64,000 nucleotides of DNA from Hirudo medicinalis (lineage: Eukaryota; Annelida; Clitellata; Hirudinida; Hirudinidae): contig MPNW01000072.1 of NCBI GenBank assembly GCA_011800805.1, positions 173,471 through 237,470 of the forward strand, given 5' to 3'. The notes beneath the pieces are model-generated. The model worked only from the letters and a program-made list of their open reading frames with translations. It was not told the DNA's origin and searched no databases. Each line of letters opens with the position of its first letter. The first letter of the stretch is position 1. Positions 24,001-35,000 of this stretch are shown here, piece after piece. A program made the position numbers and the translations under genes.

Positions 24001-26691
24001 CAGAATCAATTGTCACTCAGAATAAGATTGAATTATGTGTTGCCTAGTCTGAAGGCAATTCTATTTCCCCTTGCAAATGTGACTGATTCTAAGGATTGGA
24101 ATCTCAACCAAATATTCTTTATCATTCAACTCCAAAATATTCATTAGGTTTTTATTTTTTGCATTTTTATAGATTCACCCCGTATTAACAAATTGAAAAC
24201 GTCACCTTTGGTCTACATTTGGGCTGGCATCTCTAAGAATCTCACCATTTATTTTGCTTCCAGTCCTATGGCAAATGCCACTTGGTATCACGGCACTACA
24301 GAACTAAAACCAAACGATACTTTTAAAATGTTCATTGGAATCAATTTTTCTAGTCTTCAGGTATCTTATAAATATACATAGGAATGATTAATTTTTTAAT
24401 ATTTAACTTATTACTCTGTATTTATAGATTTTTGTGACAAAGCCTGATCAAACATGGATTTATGGAGAATACAGATGTGTTTTGAGCAATTTGCTCGGAC
24501 AAGCAGAGATATATACAGAACTGAAAAGAGCAAGTAAGGCGATGTAGTCATTTGGATCATATTTGAATTATGACTTTCCAAGTGCTTTTGTTGCACTTTG
24601 TTGATGTTATTATTATTATTATTATTACCACCATTATTTATTGTTGTTGATTGCAGCTATACCTAGCTACCCTGAGGTAACATTAATAACATCTCATGCA
24701 ACTGATGTCTGGTTAGCAATAAACCCGCCAGTTCAAGATGGTGGAATGCCAATAACTGGATATATCATTCAGAACCAAGGCACAACACAGGAATTTGGAT
24801 TAGGTATGAAAGTGTTTAAGCATTGCTCATTAAAAGATGATTTGATTAATCTGGTGCCGTGTTTCTATGTCTTTATTGATTTTAAGATAAAGAAGTGAGA
24901 ATGACCGATTTGAAGCCAAACACACGTTACTTATTCATCGTGCGGGCGAAGAACGCTGTTGGAACTGGTATTCCTTGGCGATTGGAGGTGTTAACCAAAG
25001 GAATAAGTTAGGCACTACATTGTATTTCATTATTATTATTTAAAGAGTGTTATATTATATAGGATTTTATATACCGTGCGATTCATAAGTTTCCGTCTCT
25101 AAAACTAAAATTTAGTTTATTAATGTATAAGAGTTAATATATTAGATTTTGTATTACATATTTAAGAGTCATGTATTATATAGTTTTAAGCTTGTCTAAT
25201 CTGCATGGGTCATATCTTTGGAAATAATTGGTCACAAATTTAATAACCAGGTGAGCCTTCCATCTACATAATGAAAGATCAATGGGAGCAGAACAAGGCT
25301 TTTGACCACAAGATCCTTTGGAAGATTAACACAACTGGTGGAATGCCAATACTTGAATATGAAGTTCAATATAAAAAGGTTATCTCAGTCATTTGAAGTC
25401 AATCACTGCTTTTTAAATATGTTGACTAGTCTTAATCATTATAGGTGTATTTCATAGGTATATTGATGTAGCGACATAAGAGTCATCACAAGTGCTTTAT
25501 GATGTAGTGCCTCCTCCCATGGGTGGTGGTTCTTGTTGGATTGCAAATGCAACGCACGACGTTGCTTTTACTACAATTCGGTGGAAAGTTATCCCCCATT
25601 AAAATTATGATTCTTTTTATTGATTAAGAAAATGTATATGCCTATATAGCATATCAAAAGAGTTACTGTAAATCATGTAATTCTGTTTCCTGGAGTTTTT
25701 GGTGGTGATTGAGATGTGCCTTTTATGTTACCTCTACTGCTTCATTCAATATTTTTCACCAACAACATTCAACAATTTTTTGAGGATGGCCCATCGATAT
25801 GTGTAATGTGTCGTGTTCACAACCCAGCCTGCACTTCCAGAAAGCGCCCTCGGGTAAGGGTATGTAAATGGTCGAATAATCAAAAAGTGCCTTCACAACC
25901 TATTTGGATACATGAGGCACTCAAAAGATTGGCTAAATACAAAATATCATTGTTTAAAGTTTCTTCTGTCCTAGTTGTTATAAATGTTAATTTATCCTAA
26001 TGTCTTCCAAACTTAGCCTAAGATATTTGATTTCCATTCATTTATTTATTTGTTCATTGCTGATCACTATTAAACAATATTAGCTAGCTGAACCCCTGCA
26101 ACTCAGTGATGCTTCTGGATCTCCATATCCACAAATGTTCCCTCATTTTGGTTTGGAACTCAACGAAGATTCCATTGGCAACGATGAATCATCATGGCTT
26201 ACCATGAAAGTAAAGGACAATTTAAAACATCCAATGAATGGGCTATTGATAACAGATCTAGAGCCCAAATCATTGTATGTGTTAAAGCTGAGAGCCAGAA
26301 ATGCTATTGGGTGGTCTGCCTTTACACACCCCAGCACTTTTGTTACTGCAGAGGGTTTGTAATATGAATCATGAATTAACATTTTTGAGGAACATATTCC
26401 TACTGTTGTATTTCCTAATTGTATTATTTTGCAGCCTTGCAGTCAGAACTTGAAATGAGACATTCAAGAGGCTACTCTGGCTTTCTCCCCATCATCATCT
26501 TTCTCTTTGTGTCCTTTGTTTTAGTCATGGCCACAATCATCGATGTCATGTGTTGTTATTGTTGTGACAAAGGGCTCACAAGAACTATTTTCTTAAAATG
26601 CTCAAAATCACAACCCACAAGCAATTTAGAAAAACAGAATTTGAGCCTCTTGTTAGTTGCTTTCAATAGTAGAGTGGTTAGATTGTCTTAA
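21002..26691 (+). CDS. NCAM/Fasciclin-II-like cell adhesion receptor (5 Ig, 2 FN3, TM)
   Basis: A type I membrane protein of about 790 aa encoded by some 16 exons: 21002-21053, 21134-21287, 21353-21492, 21569-21703, 21822-21959, 22099-22211, 22403-22577, 23293-23397, 23653-23806, 24173-24360, 24428-24533, 24657-24803, 24887-25006, 25251-25378, 26084-26354 and 26435-26691. Exon 1 encodes a signal peptide (MWLLIINNFIFILLSITG). Five Ig domains follow, each split over two exons and most with a D-x-G-x-Y-x-C motif (DTGHYTC, DAGMYTC, DQGFYKC, DAGIYFC; the fifth reads YGEYRC). Then come two fibronectin III domains (NTRYLFIVRAKNAVG, KSLYVLKLRARNAIG), a transmembrane helix (LPIIIFLFVSFVLVMATII) and DVMCCYCC as in NCAM. 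NCAM and Fasciclin II mediate homophilic neural adhesion. Exon 8/9 phases do not agree, and the last exon may splice onward to a Lys-rich tail near 26833-26930. Confidence 0.8.
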
Positions 26692-27434
26692 ATATCTTAG
26701 ATTTAATTTGCTACTTTTTAGAAGCAAACAAGTACCTAATGAGATACCATGCACTTCCGTGAAAAGCCAGTAAGATTCTATGCCTTCAATTTCATGCCAG
26801 TCATTTATCTGACAGTTGTTCTTGCAATGCAGCACAAGAGAAGAATGCTGTGAAAGAGGCAAATTTAAGAAAAAAAAAGAGAAGCACAGCTCTTGAACCA
26901 GGTGGAATGCACAAATATGATCTAGATTAATTTTGTTTATGATTCAACATGGAAAATATCTCTATTTTTTAGTGCCAGTCTAATTTCAAGAAGTGTTTAG
27001 CATAATCTCACAGAACAGCAACAAGTCATCAAAGTTTTTTTATTTTGGAGAAGTTTACAACAATATTATTCACCTAAGTCATTTTTTCAGTTCAAGTTTG
27101 AATGCTTTCTAAGTTCTTTTTTCTAAGTCATGTGCTGATATTGCCAAATTTGAAGCCATTCCTAAAAAAATTGACTAGTTTAAATGTCCTAATGATGCAA
27201 CTTAATATTAAAGAAAAAATACTGTTTTTGAGAATGATTGTTTGTTGCAAAAGCTTCATTGTATCTTGTTAAAGCTCAATTCCTAAATTTATCCTTTTTT
27301 TTTTATTTTTGGACTTCTTAAAAGTATGAATTAATATGCATTTTATATAAACTTTTGCATGAATTTTATTTGTTTATTGACTTTTTAGGAAATTCAAACG
27401 TTTTTAACAATGAAAACTTTAGTTCCAAGAGGCT
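26692..27434. other. 3' flank between two convergent genes
   Basis: The segment separates the adhesion receptor (plus) from proteasome beta-3 (minus). A CAG acceptor near 26832 is followed by an open frame rich in Lys (KEANLRKKKRSTALEPGG) that ends in a stop near 26930. It could be an extra cytoplasmic-tail exon of the adhesion receptor, reached from a weak donor near 26669. The remainder is AT-rich 3' UTR-like sequence with no other feature seen. Confidence 0.4.
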
Positions 27435-28508
27435 TCAATCCATTCTGGTTCTGAGAGTTCTGACAACGGTTTGTTCTTCGGAACTACAAAATAATTTACT
27501 TAAGTAATTTCTTAAAGATTAATGATGGCTCAGACGACTTAAGTTACCGACATCATGTAGACTTTAACACCATAACCGGATAGGGGGTCTCTGTCCACAC
27601 TGTTGAGGATGGTTTGGGAAATGATATCGAATAGCTCTGGGATCTCCTGAATAACGTCACATAGTATTTATAGTACAGTTCTTTGCAGCTGTACAGTAGA
27701 CATAATTTGGCAGTTATTTTCGGTAGCGCTACAGCAATGCCTGAGCACGAAGTCCAGTAATTTTTATGCTCAACCTTAGAATTTAATTGTTAGTTAAATA
27801 TTCGTGTGTGAAATTCCGCTCATGGTTCATATTATAAGCCCTTGCATCGTATGCTATTCACTCACCAATTTTGGTTTCCAGAAAGTTTCGCACAATCCCA
27901 ATAGCTGGTATTTGCACGTACCAGCAGCCGCAAAATTATTGTGAAAAGTGGGGAAACCGTAACTGTCCAAAACCGATAAAAACGGCGAAGAATTTTCCAA
28001 AGAGGCTACTATGCTGTCAACCATATAATTCCCAAATCTACCAACAATAAGTGAAAAATTAATGTATGCAACATCCTCAAATGGGAACAATTACCTTTTC
28101 TCAAAAAGAAGTGAGGAAATTAAGCCAGTAAGAGTTTTTGCTTCCATTTTTGATTTAGATGTGAGGTCATACAAATACATCTTTGACTTCAACTCTTCGT
28201 ATCTACGAATAAACCGGAATTTTAATTTTTGCCACCGTCACTCACCACGATTCACCAACAGAGTCAAAGCGTCGGAATAAAGTCCCGCGAATCCAACGAA
28301 CAATTGCGGCCTCAGTTGGAAAACCTTAGGAGCATCCGAAGATATTGTCAATGATTCTGATCCATAGCGGGTATCAGTAGCGATCGCAATGCATTTCGAT
28401 CCTGTCATCGCAACAACAGCCGATCCAGATTTTGAAAGCTGGCAAAAAGGACATTTTGGGACGTCTCTACTTTTGATAAAATTTATTTAAAATTCCATTT
28501 ACTTCCAT
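27435..28508 (-). CDS. Proteasome 20S core subunit beta-3
   Basis: A non-catalytic beta-ring subunit of the 20S proteasome. Minus-strand exons are 28508-28503 (just Met-Glu), 28438-28260, 28202-28095, 28037-27866, 27646-27548 and probably 27483-27435. The translation aligns almost without gaps with human PSMB3. Matching blocks are GSAVVAMTGSKCIAIATDTR, GLYSDALTLYEELKSKMYLY, LLFEKRFGNY, AAGTCKYQLLGLCETFWKPK and ELFDIISQTILNSVDRDPLS followed by GYGVKV. There is no N-terminal catalytic Thr, as expected for beta-3. The last exon encodes the family's end (RTLRTRMD) but sits one base out of frame with the exon before it. Without that exon the protein would stop after YMMSVT at about 191 aa. The gene is head-to-head with the SLC6 gene, 590 bp between start codons. 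Confidence 0.9.
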
Positions 28509-29098
28509 TGTGTTCCCAGCGCCTCCTTGCAGACGACAGTGAACCTAAATAACATTTGCAAAGTACTCGAGTTAATAAATATTTATTAAAAATTTATATT
28601 TAAAAATGTGTTCATGTTATAAAAAAATATGTGTATTTGTTTAATAAAAATAAATCAAACATACCAGATGTTATAGCTCATGATTTTATGAATTAAGTAA
28701 TAAGTCAGATTTGTTGCAATTTGCATTAGTGATATTTTTATTTCTGTATATAAACAAAGAATCTGAAATTCTTGCTTCGACCGGAGCGCGTCTGGTCTAT
28801 TCATCATATTGTTGCTACAGGCTATTGCTGTAGCGCAATAAACAAACTGGTGGTCGTTGAAAATAATGGATCTTTGAATAGAGATGATTCTTGTGAGTGT
28901 GTTGAAGCTGCGCATTTTTAAGCATTCGACGCTTTCATTTATAAGTTGCAACGGTTGGTGAGTCGTTTACATAGCAAGGTATCTACGCGTGATGCGCAGC
29001 GGCCTCTGAGGAGTGGATAAATTTCATAGCGCCTCTCACTCAGGACTCTCATTCAAATCACTCGAGTGATCAATCTCTGTTCGTAATAAGCCGTTAAG
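28509..29098. promoter_or_regulatory. Likely bidirectional promoter region (PSMB3 / SLC6)
   Basis: These 590 bases lie between the start codons of two divergent genes. Both 5' UTRs and promoters must lie here unless there are further upstream exons. The half near the SLC6 start (28960-29098) is less AT-rich than its surroundings, with GCGTGATGCGCAGCGG at about 28987-29002. No TATA box or defined site was assigned. A housekeeping gene and a transporter sharing one promoter region is inferred from position only. Confidence 0.4.
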
Positions 29099-32000
29099 AT
29101 GGAAAAAGCGTTTGATCAAGATAGCGATAAAAATGACATCAACGATATGGAAGATGGAAAAATTAGCAAGGAAGGATCGGAAAAAGAAGAGACGAAGACC
29201 AAAGAGATATGGGCTCGGCATTTAGAATTTATGCTTTCTTGCATCGGATATGCCGTGGGCTTCGGAGCTTTTTGGAGGTTCCCTTACCTTTGCATGAGGA
29301 ATGGTGGAGGTAAATTGGTTAATGTGTTTTATTTGTTATATGTTTTTATGTCAAAACTTACAGTAAATATGTACGGTTTTATTTTAACAACATAGTTGAT
29401 GGGGTAAATAATGATTATATAATAATTACTTTACTTTTCATTTAGTATCTTTAAGTTCTGTTATGTTAAACTTTCATAAAAAGTTGTTCAATGATATTGT
29501 TTTAAACGAGAAAGTTCAATTTGTAACATTTAGATGATAACGGTTTCATAAATTTCACAGGTGCATTCCTCATACCCTACTTCATATGTTTATTGCTCTG
29601 TGGCATCCCCTTATTTTTTCTTGAACTCGTCATAGGCCAGTTTTCAGGACTTGGCCCTTTGACAATCTGGAATATTTGCCCACTTCTTAAAGGTAAATAT
29701 TTTTGGCTCACAAATTTCATCGAATCTCATAATGCTTGATTTAAAGAACTCCACACATATGGAATTAAAAGTATCAGCAACAAGCCTCGTGATAAGAAAA
29801 GCTAGCATGACATGTAGAAAATGTGAGACAGTGCCAAGTGCATAATTTGTGCACGCTCTACTGAGTTGCTCGGTGCTGAGCACAACAAGCTCATTGTGAG
29901 GTGATGCTATGGATTTTTTCCGTTTGAGATGCCCGCTGAAGGTCGTGATATCGTTTTGGTTGCGATGATAATGATGATGTCACCAGATCAAGGATGGTAA
30001 TGATACTTCTTCTCTTTCCTCGAGTAAAGATCGTTACGAAAATGAAATAAAAGGATTATTTTGATAGCCGACGAAGTTTGAAGTATGAAGTTGAGAGGAA
30101 TATAATAAAGAAAAACAATTTACATTCGTTCGGTGCCTGCAGAGTTTCAATGCTATTGCCTACTATATTACTACGCACATGTTAAAATTGAAAAAAATAA
30201 CAAATATTGCTACGATATGAATGATTGTTGTGTATTTTGAACCTAAATTATTCAATAATTTCGATTGCTCACGCCGAAGAAAGCAATCAGGTAATTTTCC
30301 TAAGTTTTAGATAGGTTGGGGTAGGCGGGATAAAGGCCTTCATGATTCATCTTCCTATTGGCTGTTCTCTTTTTGTGGGCCTCGTAGCTTGTGTCCGCTT
30401 TAAGCAAGCCAAGTCAAGATATAGATATAAATAGTTTTTATTTTGTGTATAACAATTATGGACGTTAATCAAACACACACACACACACATGTATAACAAT
30501 TTATGCAAAGGACATTAACCACACTGCCAAGTATATAAAATTAAAATCCTTCAAGATCAGGACTTGAAAATGATTGAGTTATTCTCAGAAATGAGAACGG
30601 CTGATGGGATAGGTTAGGATAATTCGGGCTGCTTATTGAGTGGAATTTTACCAAATTCTTGATAGCGACTGCTTCCTGGCTGTGAGAATTGGATGGCCTG
30701 TGCTTTGTTTCGCAGACTAATTGTGGAAGCAACAGCTGGACTGACGTTGAAATCTCGACACTCGGCGTGAAATGAGGACAAGATGTGACATCGGCGACGT
30801 GCAGCATTCTTGATTTATTTTTTTATTAGAAAAACCAAATTGTGAAGCGAATCGTGAAAACAGATAGAAGCAAGTAAAACTGCAACCGAGGTGAAATAAT
30901 GCCGAAAAAGCTGCAGACATTTTTATAACATAAATTTGGCGATAAATTGTGGTGTTGTGCTGCTGAATGCATTAAAAAATTCACGCCAGCTTATCGAGGA
31001 GATATGCCCTTAAATCGCTATTAGTTATTTGGGTTGCATTCGGGTTGATGGCGGGAGACTTAATGAGGGCATTGAATATGCGTGAGGGGATGAATATTTG
31101 TAACTTTCCTTCCTAGAGCTTTAAGCGGATGACTTGATTGTGTAAACGATGTAGCTTTGTTGAATTGAATAGTGTTTTGACAAGGGAAGAAATTATCATT
31201 GGCAGAAATTCATTTGCTGTTTGTGATTTAAAAAATTTCTTTTTGAACATTTTGAAAAGAATCATTAGAATTGACGGATGTTGTTTGTGTTGCAGGTGTG
31301 GGATGGTCGATGATGATCATGTCAGGTTTGGCGACGATTTATAGTGGCATGATCCTGGGATGGTGCTTCTACTTTCTGGGAAATTCCTTTTCTGATCCTC
31401 TGCCGTGGGCCACTTGCAGCAACTCTTGGAACACCCCGAATTGCATGGAGAGAGGGTCAGATTATTTTACTTTCTACTTTGCAGCCCTTTTTAAAAAGTG
31501 TTTTCAATTGATTCGACATTTTAGATTGCAAAAACAAAGTGGTAAGTTGCAAGTTCTTTAGTCTCATCTGACAGGTAGATAAAAGCAAATGAGATGTCAA
31601 GATACGAATTGTGTTCAGGAATATCTTGCTAACGACAGACGATAATAAGCTAGACTAACCCGCCTTGACTAGTTGAGAATGTGTGATACACTGATATGTA
31701 TATATTGAGTTTTTAAGTTGACTTAAGTTTTAAAATGAGTTGAAATTTGAACCCTCAAGTTAAAAAAAAAACTTAATTTAAACATAATCAATTGAACTCG
31801 CTCTTGAATTCATAGGTATTGTGTTCGAATCCTGGCATGAGTCGCAAAACATTCTTCTTTTCGACGACACCCTCCATGTCGATGTAGCAAATGTTCGTCT
31901 AATGTTAAGTACTACATTCATCTTTAGTTATTATTTATTTATCATTTATTTGATTAAAGTCCGTTGCATAACTACGATGATTTGGACTGTTCGTCTTTAG

Positions 32001-35000
32001 TTTTCTTCTCTAAGTTTATATAGCGCCGTAAGCTTAAGAATCAGAGGCGCTCAAACCATAGCGCTGCTTTGCGGTGATGCAAGCTGGGTTGCGAACATGG
32101 CGCTGTACGACTGGTGCTTTTACAGTGGCATGCAACCTTCTAAGTGAATACATTGTCTTACAATGTGGATGAATTAAAGAAGGATTTCAATTGCTTAAAA
32201 CTCATCAGTAGAATTTCAAAGCAGGAGATTTTGCCATCGCAGACCATCTCGGTTTAGTTTATAAATAAACAAAACGAAGTTCATTGAGAAGATTTTCTAG
32301 AAATCAGTCAGTCAGCTTAAGCTTAAGCAGTTAGCAAAGAACGATCCAATTTACGGATAAAAACAAAAGCATCGCAGATGCTTAAACTTTAACCTTGCGA
32401 TCCTTTCATCCCATCTTATCTCGTTAAGCTTGTTTGTTGCTAAGACTAATTGATGAAGATGATTTTAATTGTTCTTTTCCCCAAACTTCGATCCTATAGA
32501 AAAGATAATTTTGAAGGACAAAACTCCACCTTCGCCAACAAAACCTGTGCTACGAACGGATCGTGCGTTGTTTTTGAGAGCCTCAACCGGTCTGAGGAGA
32601 CTCTGAGGATATTGAAGAAAACAACAGCTGCTGAGGAATTTTGGGAGTTAGCTTTTGCTTTAGTTTGGTTTACCTGTAGAAAATAAATTTTAATAAATTT
32701 CATTTCAATTTCGCTAACGTTATGCAGCCGAATCAAAACATTTTCAGGTTCAATGTTCTGGAAATTTCCTCTGGAATTGACGACTTAGGTTACGTACGTT
32801 GGCCTCTCTTAGTCTGTTTGGCGGTGGCTTGGGTGGTGGTGTTCCTATGCCTTTTTAAGGGGATTAAGTGGTCTGGCAAAGTGGTCTACGTGACTGCTAC
32901 GTTGCCCTACGTTTTCTTGACCATCTTGCTCGTCAGAGCGTGTCTGCTTCCTGGTGCTCTTCAAGGAATTATCTTCTACGTTCAGCCTCGCTTTTCGCAT
33001 CTGAGGAATGCGAGGGTAAGTTAAAAGAATTGTTTGTTTTGCAAATGATGAACGATCGTGATGACGTGGAAGCTCGTGGGATGTATGAGTAATTGATCTT
33101 TATCGACGAAGATGTTGGAATTAAATGAAGATAAGAAAATGATGTGCAAGCAGATGATAAAATGACGTGCATGCAGATGTTAAGGTCGCCAAACAATGCG
33201 AGTGAAGTTTGTGTCATGAAGCGACGTAAAAACCTCGTAAACATGTTGTTCCTGCAAATTGCATCTCGCATTTTGGAACTTGGACCTACAGAACGTATTG
33301 GAAGGATGGTTTTAACAAGTACGAAGTTTGAATAAGAAGCTTTTCAAGAGAGTACTGGTGGATTCAGCATAATTAGAATAATAGATTATTAGTTAATCTT
33401 CTTCTTCTTTTCTTCTTATTATTATTTTTATTATTAACAATACTTTTTATGTTCGTCCTTTCTTCTGAAATCATCATGCACTAATAAAAATCTTCATGAA
33501 TGGTGGTGACATAAAAACGTTTTGTGTAATATTTCTTCCCTCATTCATTGAGCTTATGTTTAAGGTTCATCGGAATATAACTTTTAGAACGTGGTTTCTT
33601 GTTTGAATGATCAGTGCAAAATATACAAATATTCTAAAATCAATTCTCAGAATTTACAATTTTTTTTGCTGCGGCGATTAAAAAACAGATTTATGAGGGG
33701 CAATTAAATTTAATGATCAAGCGATTGAGGCTTGCATTGAGATGAAACTGTGTCCATGTCTGATGTCCATAAAATGATTAACAGCAGAACGATGAAATCT
33801 TATTGAGGTTATGAGAAAGCCTGATCTAGAAAAGGAATTGAACCCTTAAGTCTGAGCGGCACACTTCACATGCTATTCAAAAGTTTGGAAAGTGGGTTGA
33901 ACTGAAGAATAATTTATTTGGTTAAATCGGCGATTGCAAGGTTTATTAAATGTTAGATGCAGCAGTTAACAGTTATATTTAGAACATTAGGAACATTAGC
34001 GGCCGATTTAATTCCCGAATGAAGAAGTTACTGGTAAACCAATTTTATGAACCTTCGGCTTATTTCAATCGATGTGGGATGACAGTTTACATAATTGACA
34101 ATCATTGGATTTAAGAAGATTTAAATACAAGGAGAGCAAATGAAGTCCGAGGATTTCTTAGTGAGAAGCTGACGCATCGAAGATGTAATTTTACTGGCCT
34201 ACAAATTATTCTAAAAATTTATATTCAAACTCGGAGAAATCTCATTCCTGATTTTGAAAAGGCCAGTCTCATAGCGCGTTAAAATACGTTAATTTGTAGT
34301 ATCGCATAATATTGTGTTGGTGCGTTGCTGAAATAATTTTGTATTCAAACCATGAATTTCAGGAAAATAATCGTATTAGATCAGCGGATGGAATCGTGAT
34401 CACAATTTTGTTCTTTGAATCATTCCAGGTTTGGGCTGAAGCATGTCTTCAAATATTTTATTCCTTGGGTCCCACTTGGGGTGGTCTCATCTCAATGTCG
34501 AGATACAACAAATTCCACAACAACTGCTTGAAGTTAACATACATTCTCTTATGACTTTGTTTGTATCAAATTACCTTCATTTCAAATTTACTTAATCTCC
34601 TTTGTGGAAATATTAGTCAGAAAGAAGTATGTCTAAAACGTCTTTTTATACAATTCAGAGATTCTATTGTAATATGCCTGACTTGTTGTGGCACAAGCTT
34701 TTACGCTGGCTTCATATGTTTTGCCATACTTGGTTTCATGGCCAAGAATATCGGAACTACCGTACCTGAGGTCATAACTACAGGTAATGGAACGTTGAAA
34801 AACTTGTTTCATGATAGTAACAAGACATTCTAATGAATTTTGATAATATTTTCTACGTCATAGGACCTGGACTTGTGTTCAGCGTGTATCCAGAAGCCAT
34901 AGCTCAGTTGCCTCTTTCGCCGGTTTGGTCCATCTCCTTCTTTCTGATGTTGCTCACTCTTGGATTGGATAGCTTGGTTGGCATTTCACGTGAATTTCCG

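Noticed and set aside
25716..26000. 94-codon frame within the second-last intron of the adhesion receptor
   Set aside because: No domain is recognisable and the flanking exons already join in frame without it. Some mobile-element origin is possible but unsupported.
30473..30489. CA repeat as a telomeric or regulatory signal
   Set aside because: A short dinucleotide run in an SLC6 intron with no special context.
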